In this document: one piece after another, positions 12,139 through 23,651 of the stretch
Layout of the letters: each line of letters begins with the position of its first letter
How positions within the stretch are numbered: the stretch's first letter is position 1
Assembly (NCBI GenBank): GCA_035048815.1
Contig: JAUCBN010000034.1
Span: 10,828,737 to 10,892,736 of the forward strand
Reading direction: 5' to 3'
From: Abelmoschus esculentus
Lineage: Eukaryota; Streptophyta; Magnoliopsida; Malvales; Malvaceae
Length of the DNA stretch: 64,000 bases
Notes under the pieces: model-generated
The model's database searches: none
What the model saw: only the letters and a program-made list of their open reading frames with translations
Told to the model about the DNA's origin: nothing
Program-made: the position numbers and the translations under genes

Positions 12139-13132
12139 AGGTAAACTGCATAAATGATCCTCGACTGTGCTCCAATTATCTTTTACGTCTTCTAACTATC
12201 AAATGTTATAAATAAGTCCATTGACTAATTTTTACATACAAACTGATTTTACTCTGTTAAAAAATTGACGGACGGCTTATGTGGATGTTAACCTATTAAG
12301 TAGGATGCGTTTTGATTAGAGGCCTAAACAACGGTTTATTATCAAATTAGTCCTAAACCAAAAAAACAAAAATAGAAAACTGAAAGAAAAATTCTCTTTG
12401 AGAAGTTGTTTTGGGTGTTAAGAAATTAAGTAAAATTGGATGAAATTAAACCCATAATCAAAACTAATAAAAAACCTAAATTAAAATTTAAAACCGTAAT
12501 CGAATTAGGGTTAGCATTATTTAAAATCCTCAAATCAAAATCCAAAACCCTAATGGAAACTAAACCCATAAAAATCACTTAAACCCATAGAAATTTTCTA
12601 AAATCCACAAATCAAAGGAATGAGAAAGGAATGGATAACCTAATTCAAAGAAATGTATCATATTTTTCATGCTTTTGATAGATTAATAGATCAAATTTAA
12701 TTATTTTTTTAAAAAAATGATAAAAAGAAGAAAACATAGATAGAAATCTTTGATGACGACGAGAGAACGACCTTTATTGCGAAATCATGCTTCTTGAGTT
12801 CATCTCTTAAATTTTTTGTCTTTCCTCTGAGAAATATAAGAACAGTTTAGAAGAAGATGATAATAAGTTTGTGGTATTTAATCATTTAGTTAGATTTTTA
12901 AGGGAAATTTTATTGACCTTAATGACATAGAACGATATGTAAAATAAAAAAATAATATAATCTAAACTTAGTCAGTACGTTAACATCCAACTAAATTGTC
13001 CATTAATTTTTAACGGAACGATACCAGTTTGTATGTATAAATTAATTAATAAATTTTCTAATAACATTCGATAATCAAAAGACGTAAAAGATAATTAGAT
13101 CATAATCGAGAGAATATTTATATAACTTATCT
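12139..13132. mobile_element. Mutator-like foldback element with perfect 9-bp duplication
   Basis: Flanked by TAATAATTT at 12130-12138 and 13133-13141. Inverted termini of about 170 bp share ATTATCTTTTACGTCTT, ATCAAATGTTAT/ATCGAATGTTAT and CATACAAACTG. Long inverted termini with a 9-bp duplication are typical of MULEs. No transposase frame is present, so it is nonautonomous. Confidence 0.8.
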
Positions 13133-13524
13133 TAATAATTTTTAGTGTGGACATAAAAAAAACATAGTTAAAGAGTATTTTTTTTTTGTTTTAAAGAAGA
13201 CATTCATCAAGAGAATAAATAAAATAAGTAGAGAATAAATCTCTCTATCTTATGCGCAAACACCTTTGAAAAACCTTTTAGACTTTCATTAAAGAGATAG
13301 AAAACCTCGAAAAGGTTAATCAGCACCTAATCCACCCACAAAACTTCCTAAAAAGCCTCGTAGCTTCTAAAATCTCAATAATGAAGTCCCAATTAAGAGT
13401 GTCAAAGGCATTCTACAAGTTGATCTTTAAAGGACACTTCGGAGAGAGAGTATTTTTTGAGTATCCCTTAATCAACCCTTGAGCCAAAACGGTATTATTT
13501 ATAATATTGCTACCCTTTATAAAC
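13133..13524. other. intergenic, nothing recognised
   Basis: The section 13240-13460 is slightly GC-richer than its surroundings but has no convincing protein or RNA gene. Confidence 0.4.
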
Positions 13525-13700
13525 ATGAATGTAAAAATTCGACCTAAAAACTCGAATAAAACTTGTTTAAGTAAGAATCTAATTTGATCTGAGGTTGTGA
13601 TGATTTAAAATTGTTATGTATTGATTGTTGTTGATCCGACTGAAATAAACCTGAACTCGAGACTTACTTGGCAGGTAACTGGTATTACTTGTTAGACTTC
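13525..13700 (+). mobile_element. truncated left arm of the 16291-19815 hAT family
   Basis: Follows the left arm at 16291 in order: ATGTAAAAA near the tip, AAAACTTGTTT.AGT, GGTTGTGATGA versus GATGTAATGA, then GTTGTTGATCCGA and TTGGCAGGTAAC versus CTGGCAGATAAC. The right arm is missing. Confidence 0.5.
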
Positions 13701-13769
13701 TTTTGATTTTGATATAACGTAAAATAAATTTTTAAGGACTAATTTGTAAAAAATTGTAAAATCATTTTC

Positions 13770-14620
13770 TCGAAATAAAACTTTCAAAACCTTGATTTAA
13801 AGTTGTCAAAATGATTTATAAAATGTTTGACTTTTTATCCATATCGAATACATATTCAAAATTCAAAAAAATGGTTAAAAGTGATTTTTAAAGCCAAAGT
13901 TTCGAAACCTTGGTTTAAGGTTTCGAAACCTTTAAGACAGAATGACCATTTATTGAAACCTTGGCAAAGGTTTCGAAACCTCTATAAAGGTTTCGAAACT
14001 TTTGACCTGTAACGGCTAGTTTTATTTAAATTGTTTAAAGGTTTCGAAACCTCTGGTAAAGGTTTCGAAACTTTTGTGCAGGTGAGTATTAAATGCTCAA
14101 TTTTAATGGCAACCAACAGCTCTAAAGTACTCCCAATGGCTACAAACGGTTAGAAACAATCAAGAGCATATTAAAGAGGTCTCAAAACAGTATTGGAACA
14201 ATAAGAAAGCCTATCCAAACATTCAAGAAAATCAAAAATTTAAGTTGAGCTTTATTTCCAATCTTTTTTGCAAACACTAGTATGTTCTTTAATTGTAATC
14301 TTATTATTAATGTTATTTGGGTGTGTGAGAGAGCTTAAATTTTGCAAATAAGTACCTTGTGAGGATTTTATAGTTTGCTCATTTGTACTCAAATTTGGGG
14401 ATTGATTCAATAGACTTTGGGGTATAAGTCTATTGAGTTTTGTAAGATTACTCCTTATCATTAAAGGAAAGACAAATTAGTGAATTTGTGAGAAATCTTT
14501 AGTGTGGTCACTAAGGTAGTGGATGTAGACTTCATTGAGGAAGTTGAACCACTCTAAACCACCTTACAATTTCCTATCTTTGCAATTTGTGTCCACCGGA
14601 TTTTAAAAATCTAATTCACC
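13770..14620 (+). mobile_element. possible copia (SIRE-like) LTR relic with GGTTTCGAAACC palindromes
   Basis: Six copies of the palindromic word GTTTCGAAAC lie between 13897 and 14071. Further on are GTGGATGTAGACTTCATTGA, AAGTTGAACCACTC and a terminal AATCTAATTCACCC, motifs I recall from SIRE/Maximus-type LTR 3' regions. No pol domain and no second LTR are present, so it may be a solo LTR. Boundaries are approximate. Confidence 0.45.
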
Positions 14621-14639
14621 CTATTTTGTTGTTATTCGA

Positions 14640-14792
14640 TCGATTGTAACTTAAACTTAAACTTTATTTTAAATTTTTTTGAGTCGAATCGAATTTATAA
14701 AATTTTAAATCGAATTAAGACGAATCAAATATTTTTACTTCAAGTCAAATTATTCAATTTTTATAAGTTGGATCGAATTTTCCTCACCGTTA
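14640..14792 (+). mobile_element. truncated right arm of the 54719-55228 element family
   Basis: Shares, in order, GAGTCGAATCGAA, TAAAATTTTAAATCGAATTA, AATATTTTTAC and GATCGAATTTTCCTCACC with 55060-55228. The left end is absent. Confidence 0.45.
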
Positions 14793-15572
14793 AGTGGCAT
14801 TAATATCAGGCAGCAAATATGAAGTATCAAAAAAGAATTTAATTGCTAAAGTGAAATCAACTCCAATTATAGAGCAAGAAGATTTGAAGAAATTGGAGGT
14901 GAACCCATCTGATCTAGTGACTCTTAATTATTTAGGAAATGGGAAAATATAAAAATTTAATAATTCATTTTAAAATATTAAAAATTTATCAAAATAAATC
15001 CATGAGATGAAATTATCTACATTTTATCAGAGTGCAATTTATCTCATCCTTATTGACTCAAAATACATTATTATATTTTTTATATTCTTTAAAAATGTTA
15101 GCCTTAATTCCATTTAGGATCAATAATTGATTGTTTGATTTGCATTGAATTACATACCTAAAGGATCATAAATTAAATGAAATTTTAATTCTTAAATTTT
15201 CGCATAAAATTGACTCTTGAATGCATTGAAATTTTCGCATATCAAAACTCGTTGTTTTAATAAAAAAAATATTTTTTATTAAAAATTACTCAATTTTAAA
15301 TGGTTCAATTTCTTCTCGAAAATAATTGACAGTGACTAAGGTTTTAACTTATTTTTAAAACTTTTTTAGATTTAAGGCTAGATTTGTAGAGTTCAATGTA
15401 TTTTTCGATGAAAAGGAACATAAAATTTTCGTTTATGAGTCAAGAAAAGTGAAATGAAAATTTTGGGTTCAACAATCGTCGAAGATGATAGTTGATGGCG
15501 GCCAGAGGTGAGCGGTCGTCGATAGATGATTTTGGTTGATTATTAGAGTTGAATTGACATTTTATCTATAGT
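14793..15572. other. intergenic, nothing recognised
   Basis: AT-rich and without gene-like frames or clear repeat structure. It abuts the start of ML duplication copy 2. Confidence 0.4.
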
Positions 15573-15793
15573 CCAAGGGTTAAATTCATATTTTATCTAA
15601 AGTTTAGGAGTAAAATTATTATTTATCTAAATTTTCAGGGTAAAATAAAAAATCTAACCATTTTACTAACATGCCACAATATTAAACAAGCATTTAACAT
15701 TGGGATGGCAAAGAACCTGACCCCAGGTGTCACGCCCTAACTCAGTCAGATTTTTTTCCTTAATTTTTGGATCGAGGTGGGGAATAAAAATTA

Positions 15794-16050
15794 CTCCCTC
15801 CGTCTCACAAATTTAGTCCATTATTGACTTTTTTTATTCAAACTTTTTTAACTTTGACTCATTATAGTTTTAAATCTATTATTGATAAAAATATAAAAAA
15901 TATCTTTTAAAAATCTTTAATCAAATAGTTTAAAAATATATATTTTATAAAATTTAATAAATTAAAATATTTAAAATAACTATGGTCAAAGTTTTAAAAT
16001 GTTGACTTTTAAAAAGTCAATACTAGACACCATATATGGGACAGAGGGAG
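15794..16050. mobile_element. Stowaway-type MITE
   Basis: Termini CTCCCTCCGTCTCACAAA and, reversed, CTCCCTCTGTCCCATATA, flanked by TA dinucleotides at 15792-15793 and 16051-16052. Length 257 bp with no coding. This is the usual Tc1/mariner-derived plant MITE structure. Confidence 0.85.
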
Positions 16051-16987
16051 TATTAACTTGGGTTGGATTTGAATATATGTTTGAAATTTTTCGCTCTGTT
16101 TTGAGGTATGTTCTTATAATAAAATTTTATTAGATATTATTTGAGTTTTAATATATTCGATTATGTTAATCGATGATTCAAGTTTATTATTTTAAATATG
16201 TAATTTAACATGTTGGTAATTTAAAATTTATTTTATTGTATTTTTATATAGATTTAAAGTTACTTAAAAATCATAATTTATGATTATGGTTAGGGATGTA
16301 AAAAGCTGACATGACCTGAAAACCCGACTAAAACTTGTTTGAGTCAGAACTTTGTTTGACCCGGAGATGTAATGACTCGAACCTGATCTGTATCCGACTG
16401 TTGTTGATCCGAACCCGAGTTGGACCTGTTATTGTAGTAACCGAACCTGAACTGTATCCGACCGAGTATGACCCGAACCCGATTTCAACCTGTTACTGTA
16501 GACCTGAAACCCGACCTGTATCCGACTGAAACGAACCCGAGTTTGACCTGGCAGATAACCGATATTACCAGACTGAATCGACCCGAGATCTGATTTTACC
16601 CGACCTGATAAATAACCCGACTTTTTTTAAACCCAACCTGTTATTGACCTGAACTAATATTAACAAGACTTGATATTTACATGATATATAATTAAGTACA
16701 TCTATAATTTGATGAATTTAAAATATTGGTAAATATAATTAGTCTTAAAATATAAAATTAGACATGATAATTAATTTAGGGATTAATATTTAAATTTAGT
16801 ATTACATATTTAATTAAATTATTTTATTTAGTTTTAATATATTTAATTTTAGTTATAATTTTAAATTAAATACATACGTTAACTTATAAACAAATTAAAT
16901 ATATATCAGTATACATTTAAGTATATATAATATATATTATATATTAAAGTATATTATATATTACATATAATACATTAATACATAATA

Positions 16988-17247
16988 CTCCTTTTGTCCC
17001 ATATATGGTGTCCCTTTTGTGTTTTAAAATTGTCCCACTTAAAATGTCTCATTGAAAAAGTCAACAACTTTTACAAGGTATAGTTCCTTTTCTATCCTTT
17101 CTTTTATTTTTTAGCAAAACAAAATTTAACTTTTTAAGGGTAAAACTGTTCTTTCAATTATTTTATATCATATTTCTTACGCAAATTTTTTTTTCCTAAA
17201 ATTACGTGAAAAATCAACAATGGACAAAAATTATGGGACGGAGGGAG
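16988..17247. mobile_element. Stowaway-type MITE nested in the hAT element
   Basis: Left CTCCTTTTGTCCCATATATGG and right, reversed, CTCCCTCCGTCCCATAA, with TA at 16986-16987 and 17248-17249. Length 260 bp. It shares termini with the MITE at 15794, so the same family inserted at least twice within 1.5 kb. Confidence 0.85.
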
Positions 17248-17569
17248 TATATATATAAATATATCATATATATTAAATTATATTATATACATAGTATATA
17301 TTAATGTATATTATATACATATATTAATATATAAATCTAATATATATATATAAATAATATTAGCTGGGTGAGGGGAGGGAATTTTTAATTTTAGGGGGGA
17401 ATGGAAATTAGCCGGTGGGGGAGGAAAATTTTGATTTTGGGTGGGTGGAGAGGGAAATTTTGTGAATTGAGGGGAGCTAAATTTAAGGGGAGGAAAATTT
17501 TGTGAATTTAGCAGGAACTAAATTTAAGGGATTTTTTTTAGAGATTAAAATTGGTGGGAAAAAATGAAT

Positions 17570-18880
17570 TTTTGTTATGTATATATTATATAGAATTTAT
17601 ATATTTTATAGTATGTATATATAATATAGTATTTATATAGTATATAGTATATTAGTATGTTTATATTATATTATTATTATATATATATGTATATATTAAT
17701 ATATTATATGGTATGTATATATAATATAGTATTTATATAATATGTATTTATATAGTATTAATATAATATTTATAATATATAATATTTATATATGATATAT
17801 ATACATATTAAATATGTATAATAATTAATATGTTAGATATGTATATATAATATATGTATAATATACTAACATACATATATTAATATGTTATATATGTATA
17901 TTATATATATAATATATGTATAATAAATATTACATTTATATACATTAAAAATTAATATACATAATACATGTATATATGTATAAATATAATACATATTATA
18001 TATATATGTATAATAATATAATATGATATATATACATTAAAAATTAATATCCATGTATGATATATGTAATGTATATATGTATTATGTATAATACATATAC
18101 ATATACATATAACATACATATATATTAATATACATATATAATGTATTAATATATACTAACACATGTAACATATTAACATACATATATATAATACATGTAC
18201 TAAAATTAATATACATATTAACATGTATGATATATGTATAATATATTATATATATATATATAACATACATATATATAATACATATACATATAGATTATAG
18301 CATACATGATACATAATTACATATATATATTAATATATACATGTACTATATACTAAGGTATATATACATATACAATATATATAATTACATATTGATATAT
18401 ACAATTATATTAATATATATACATATATACATGTACTATATATTAATTAGCATATACAATTATACATATATATATATATGTTATATATACATAGTATATA
18501 ATAGACATAATATATTTACTAATTATTATATATACATATACATATAACATTAACATACATATATGATATATTGATATATATATATATATATATATAAATT
18601 AATATATTAATGTACTATGTATAATACTACTACTATCACTAATTCACTATGTATACATATAATATACATTGATACATATATATGAATGTTAGAATATACT
18701 TATGTTATGTAGTTATATACTATGTATAATTAATAATTGTATACATTGTAAATATATTATACATACATTATACATATATAATTATACGACATCTAATTAT
18801 CAATATATAATATATAAATACTTATATTAGTTATTAATGTATTATATATATAGATTATAGTGTTATGTATACCATATTTT
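17570..18880. repeat. AT-rich low-complexity array (ATATAC/TATATG)
   Basis: Irregular tandem mixture of TATATA, TACATATA, TATGTATA and ATTAATATA words. Small reading frames here consist only of Tyr, Ile, Thr and Met and are artefacts. Confidence 0.9.
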
Positions 18881-20316
18881 AATGTATATTATAATTTTAT
18901 TTTTCATATATAGTATTAATTCATTTATGATATTATTCCATTTGCAAAAATAATATTATTCCATAAATAGTATTATGCCATAAATAGTATTATTCCTTAT
19001 TCTAGTATTATTTTACTTCCAAATATAATATTATTTCATATATATTATTAATCCATATATAATATTATTTTATTTTCAAAAATAGTATTACTTCATATAT
19101 ATAGTATATTTTCTACGTATAGTATTAATTTTATATAACTATTATTCCATTTATAATATAAATTCTATATATTGTCTAAATTTTTTTTTTTCATTTTTAA
19201 AATATATTAAACTATAATATAATTATTTTATAATGTATTAAAGTTAGATTTTTAGTACTTTTAATTATTATTAATTTATAATTTTTGTATTTTAGTCCTT
19301 ATAACTTACAAGTTAATTTATTTGAATTGATTATTACTGATTTTTCTAATTTACTTTAAATTTTCTAATTTTTAATTTTTGTAATTGAGTCCTTACAAGC
19401 TAATGCTGATTTTTTAAATTTCAAAATTTAATCTTTAACTTTATAGTTTAATATTTATACGTTTTTACGTATTTATACAAAATCAAAATTAATAATTTAA
19501 ATTATTATGAATATAAAATCAAAATTAATTCGACCTGAAACAAAACCGACTTGAAATGAACCTGACCTGAAATGAACCTGACCGAAAATGCAACCGAAAT
19601 GAAATCTACCCGACCTGAAATGAAACTGTCAATTATCCGATTTGGACCCAAACCGTTTGAACACGACCTGAAATGGATCCGACCTGAAACAGGCCCGACC
19701 TAAAATGGACCCGCACCCGACCCGAATCGAGTCAAAACATCAAATCAACCTGAAATAACCTGTATTCGATTTTACCCGACCTGAAACCCATCCGAATAAT
19801 TGTTTTACATCCCTAATTATGGTGGAGAATTGATCGAATTTAACATTTATCACCGATGAATATTAACTTTTTTTTTTAATTTCTCGGATCGAGTCAGTTT
19901 AAGAGATAGTATATCGGGACGAAAGAGGGTAGATAAATTAATATTTTAATTCGGGGCAGAGCAGGAACGAGTTTAAGAGTTAATATATCAAGTTGGGTAC
20001 GAAAATCAGGATGATCAAAAACCCGCTCTGTTTCGTTGTCATTCCTAATCCTTGTAGCCAAAAGGCTAGAAACAATAATCGTCAATGACATAAAAAAATT
20101 ATAAAACAATAATATGAGTAAAATATTACTTTTTTAATTTCATTGAGCAAAATTAAACAATGCCATATAAGCCAACATAACCGCATACATAAAGTTTTCC
20201 TAACAATAAGTCCTTAATGGAAGTTACACATGCATGATAAGAGTATTACTACAACATATAGTGTAGTTTACATGGATTTTGTTTTCAACGCCTTATTTTG
20301 TTCCAAATTCTAGTGT

Positions 20317-21919
20317 TTACATATCGATCACAGATGATGAGAATCCAATGCTAAAATCAAACCCAATGCATGTCAACTCATGCTTGTTGGCATCCAACAT
20401 CTTCATTTTCAGAGAGTATGTACCCTGCAAAAGATTAAAATTTGTCAAAGGTGATATCAAAGGGTGATTATGGTGGGGAAAAAACTTATCAAGGGCGAGC
20501 CTACTGCAGTGAGTAAGCATGTCATTTAACATAAATGATGAAGCAAAGCTTGGAATACAGACAAACAACTAAATATCAACTGTACTTGAGTTGAAAGCTT
20601 TAAGACTTGATTTCAAAGGAATTCTGAAAGAACTGAACCTATTCTGACAGAATAATTCTTCCAAAAGCAGAGAGTATTTTTTTTTAACTTTACCATGCAA
20701 AGTTGTTTGTAGGAACTATTAAAATGGTGGATGATTTTATCAGTCATTGAATCTTTTGACCACAAACCTCCGGTTGAAGAACTTTGAACATCAAGTGACA
20801 AGATTATAATGTTTGGTTTTCTTGTTTCTTGTTAAATTTATTAAGCTATATGAAATTACAATGAGGGAAAGTGAAAGGAAAGTTTTGCTTCATCACAAAC
20901 CCATGAAAACGAGAAATTACTTTATGGATCGGTTCTACTACGTCATTCGTGGTCCTTAACTACTAAAAATTAACCAACTAATTTTATATTTTTCATATCA
21001 TTTTTTTTAAAACGTTGGCTAATTTTTAGTGATTAGGGACTGACGTGGTGAAACCGATTCATAGAATAATTTCTCCATGAAAACCAAAATTTTCATGAAA
21101 GATACCAAACGAGAAGCAAAGACCAACAATATTAACTTTTTTTTCAATTCTCATTTTGATCTTCTTTTTATCTGTTTTAATCTAATAAACATAAGGAAAC
21201 TATAAGCTGTTCAGACTCGGGTTCCCTGAGCACAAAGAAAATGAGCCAAAACTAGACAAAAAGATTGGAACAGATCATTTTAACTCTTATCCATACGCAA
21301 GAACATTGGTGCAAACAAACATTCAACAAGAATAAAAGCAACTTGCAGGCAACAATTAATCAGAACTTAAGTTTCCAACTTACAGGAGGGGTAAATCCAG
21401 GCAGCACTTGCGAATGAGAAACAACAAAATCACCAGTCGACACAGGGCAAGATGTCTCATCGCAAAGGTCATGAGTCTCAGTATGAATGTGCCATCCAAA
21501 ATACGAAACCTCGATCACCAATTTCCCCCCATTGATCGATGCACCTGCACATATTTTGTACGTGCCGAACTTAATAATGACTTCTATTATCAATTAACAA
21601 ATAGACTATAAGAAAACCATTGATTGTTACCTGTTCTCGCAGCGATACTGAAGGTAGCCGTCTTCCCCCGGGCGACCGGGTAAGGCGAAATCTCAACACC
21701 TTGAACCTTTACATCATACTCAGCTTCCTTATCTATAGTATCAATAAATAAATTCCTTGTTCAAAATCAATTTAATTTCAAAAAAAAAGCGGTGAACCCT
21801 AGGGTTTGGAGAAACTAACCGCAATAGCTAACGTCTTTCGCGACGGTCAATGGAACAACTAGGATCAACGAGAGGAGCAAGAGCGGTGCAATGAACCGGT
21901 TGTACTGGATCATCTCCAT
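20317..21919 (-). CDS. ML-domain (MD-2-related lipid-recognition) secreted protein, copy 2
   Basis: Four exons on the minus strand: 21919-21820, 21732-21631, 21544-21384 and 20424-20317. All are GT-AG and give 156 residues. The signal peptide (MEMIQYNRFIAPLLLLSLIL) precedes the ML domain with VSYFGWHIHTETHDLCDETSC, a GFTPP turn and ELTCIGFDFSIGF. The C terminus (SSSVIDM) is slightly longer than in copy 1. Exons 1 to 3 have exactly the same lengths as those of copy 1. Intron 3 has grown to 959 bases against 150 in copy 1 and contains a foldback element at 20933-21063. The reading frame is intact, so it is probably functional. Its expected role is binding a lipid or sterol in the secretory pathway; that is family knowledge, not shown here. 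Confidence 0.93.
20933..21063. mobile_element. small foldback MITE in intron 3 of ML copy 2
   Basis: Left TATGGATCGGTTCTACTACG and right, reversed, TATGAATCGGTTTCACCACG continue inward as complementary arms of about 55 bp (including ACTAAAAATTA). Total length is 131 bp and it is absent from the paralogous intron. The flanking duplication is uncertain. Confidence 0.7.
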
Positions 21920-21958
21920 CTGGTGTAGACTTTAGAGAAAACTAAATTGGAATATCGA

Positions 21959-21967
21959 TATTTATAA
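21959..21967 (-). promoter_or_regulatory. TATA box of ML gene copy 2
   Basis: The minus strand reads TATAAATAT about 40 bases upstream of the ATG. It matches the position and sequence of the TATA motif of copy 1. Confidence 0.5.
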
Positions 21968-22309
21968 TTGAATTTTTCTAAAATTTTGAGGATTTATTCT
22001 GTTTTTTGAACTGTTAATCTGTTGTGTTTGTTGGGAGAGGAGTGCCGGAAATAAACGGGGAAGTCTTTGTTGGGAAGAAAGGTTTGAATAGTTGTTTTGA
22101 AGAGATCTGGGCCGTTTATTTGTGTCGGTCAGCAAGATAGACGGGGAGGATTTGTTTGTAGGAGAACCAGATGGGCGAGTGACCGTTAGGTGAAGGGATA
22201 TTCTTTATTTTTAAATAAATAAAAATGGGTTTGGTGAACGCAGGGGTATCCTTTTCCTTTTGTTTTATTTGAAGTTTATTGTAATAAAAATTCTTACAAG
22301 GGACCATAC

Positions 22310-22520
22310 AAATACCCGCACTTGACCTTATTTGAGCCGATCCGATCTAATCTAATAAGATATTTTAGTCAGAATATCAAGTATTGAGTTGAGACGAGAC
22401 TAGTTTTGAAATAAAAAAATTAAGATATTACGGGTTTGAATTTAAGGTAAAAAATTTTTGATCTAATCTGATTTATTATCAAAAATTCGACTTATCCCAA
22501 GTTATTATTCCCCTATCTTT
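22310..22520. repeat. degenerate GATCTAATCT/GAGCCGATCC repeat
   Basis: Short imprecise repeats of the type found in the hAT-like elements of this window, here without recognisable termini. It is absent from the matching part of ML copy 1, so it is probably a decayed insertion. Confidence 0.35.
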
Positions 22521-22637
22521 ACCCCAAAATTTAAGAACCAATTGTGTCTCTTATTCAAATTTAATTGATGTGTCCAACCAAATTCATCATATACCATGCG
22601 ATATCCACTTTTGATTTAGAAAAATGTAATCTTCACC

Positions 22638-23651
22638 TGTGAAGATTACATTTAATTGAATTTAAAATTATAATTGAACTAATTATATATATATATATAT
22701 ATATAAAGAATGTTTTTAATCTTAGGATTATAAAAAGTATAAAATGATCACTGAATGGTAAAAAATAATAAATTAATCTCTTTTTAAGGAAAAAAATCTA
22801 ACAATAATTAATGTGGAAATTAACAAAATCGTCGCTATAACAAATTTAGTCCCCAACCTCTTGGTTCTAATTTTAAAAATACCCAAAATATTTAATATTA
22901 TATCAATTTAATCCTTATCAGTTATCATCTTCCTCATTTCTTGATTTTATTTTTTAAGATAATTGTGAACTTTATTACCTACCTCTGACTTGGCACCAAT
23001 AAGGCAATAAGCATTTGGGTCAATTTTTCTTTCCCATTATAAGATCATGCGGTTTTGATAGTCAAGATACGTAGAAATTATATTATGGGTCAATCTTATT
23101 ATGGTTGGAGTCACTCTTTGATAAAGGTGGTCAAATGACACCTCAAAATTTTTTAGTCCACCTCTTTTCATATGATTTATATATATATATATATATATAT
23201 ATTTAAAAATAAATAAATAACATAAATTTATAAATAATTGACACCCCTTAAATATAAATCTAAAAAATAACACCCTTTAGATAATTTTCTAGTTCCGCTC
23301 CTGAATCCCACCATGTCATCCATGGACCAACCACTAAAAACTACCCACCTCATTATTTTTTAGTCCCTTTAGTTTTTTGGGGAAGATGGTAAAAATATAA
23401 TGTTTTAAAATTTTGAGAGTCAAATTAAAGATGAAATAAAAGTATAATAATAGTTGAAGGACTATTTAAGTAATTTATCATTTTTTATTGTACTAGATCA
23501 TCTTTTCGTCAATATTTAACGGCACTTAACGTTAGAGTGACCAAAACTTTACACTCCGAAAACGATAATGATTTTACTGGTCGTTTTTTTCAAAATCGTT
23601 GACTAAAAGTGTACTGGGGTAAATGAAAATGACTATCGTAGTAGTTTACCC
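22638..23651. other. AT-rich intergenic DNA with TA microsatellites
   Basis: TA-repeat runs occur near 22688 and 23177. The end at 23620-23652 (ATCGTAGTAGTTTACCCTTA) resembles a Mutator-like terminus but its partner was not found. No gene is seen. Confidence 0.45.

Larger units (their letters stand above)
16291..19815. mobile_element. hAT element, nonautonomous, perfect 8-bp target duplication
   Basis: Starts TAGGGATGTAAAAAGC and ends ...TTTTACATCCCTA, an inverted repeat of 13 bases. It is flanked by ATTATGGT at 16283-16290 and again at 19816-19823, identical in all 8 positions. The left arm (to about 16670) and right arm (about 19520 onward) are degenerate GACCTGAACCCGA repeats. Between them are a Stowaway MITE and about 1.7 kb of ATATAC/TATATG low-complexity DNA. 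No transposase is encoded. Relics of the same family are at 5565 and 13525. Confidence 0.85.
15701..20047. mobile_element. 4.3 kb composite insertion absent from ML copy 1
   Basis: Copy 1 is continuous at 6505-6530 (CATTTAACATCTTAGTGACC), whereas copy 2 breaks after CATTTAACAT at 15700 and resumes near ATCCTTGTAGCC at about 20048. The outer ends, TTGGGATGGCAAAG and, reversed, TTAGGAATGACAACG, look hAT-like, but no clear 8-bp duplication flanks them. Inside are the two Stowaway elements and the 3.5 kb hAT element listed separately. Segments 15705-15790 and 19850-20047 hold degenerate repeats of the outer element. Confidence 0.6.
15573..22637. repeat. ML-locus duplication unit, copy 2, expanded by insertions
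   Basis: Same gene order and flanks as 6387-8358, but about 7.1 kb instead of 2.0 kb. Most of the extra length is the 4.3 kb insertion at about 15701-20047, plus about 0.8 kb in intron 3 of the ML gene. Confidence 0.8.

Noticed and set aside
18082..18547. Short open frames of Tyr/Ile/Met/Thr on both strands
   Set aside because: They are translations of the TATATACATA low-complexity array and have no protein character.
15701..20047. Outer block as a simple single hAT insertion
   Set aside because: The ends look hAT-like, but the flanking 8-mers (ATTTAACA and ATCCTTGT) do not match, so only the insertion itself is claimed.
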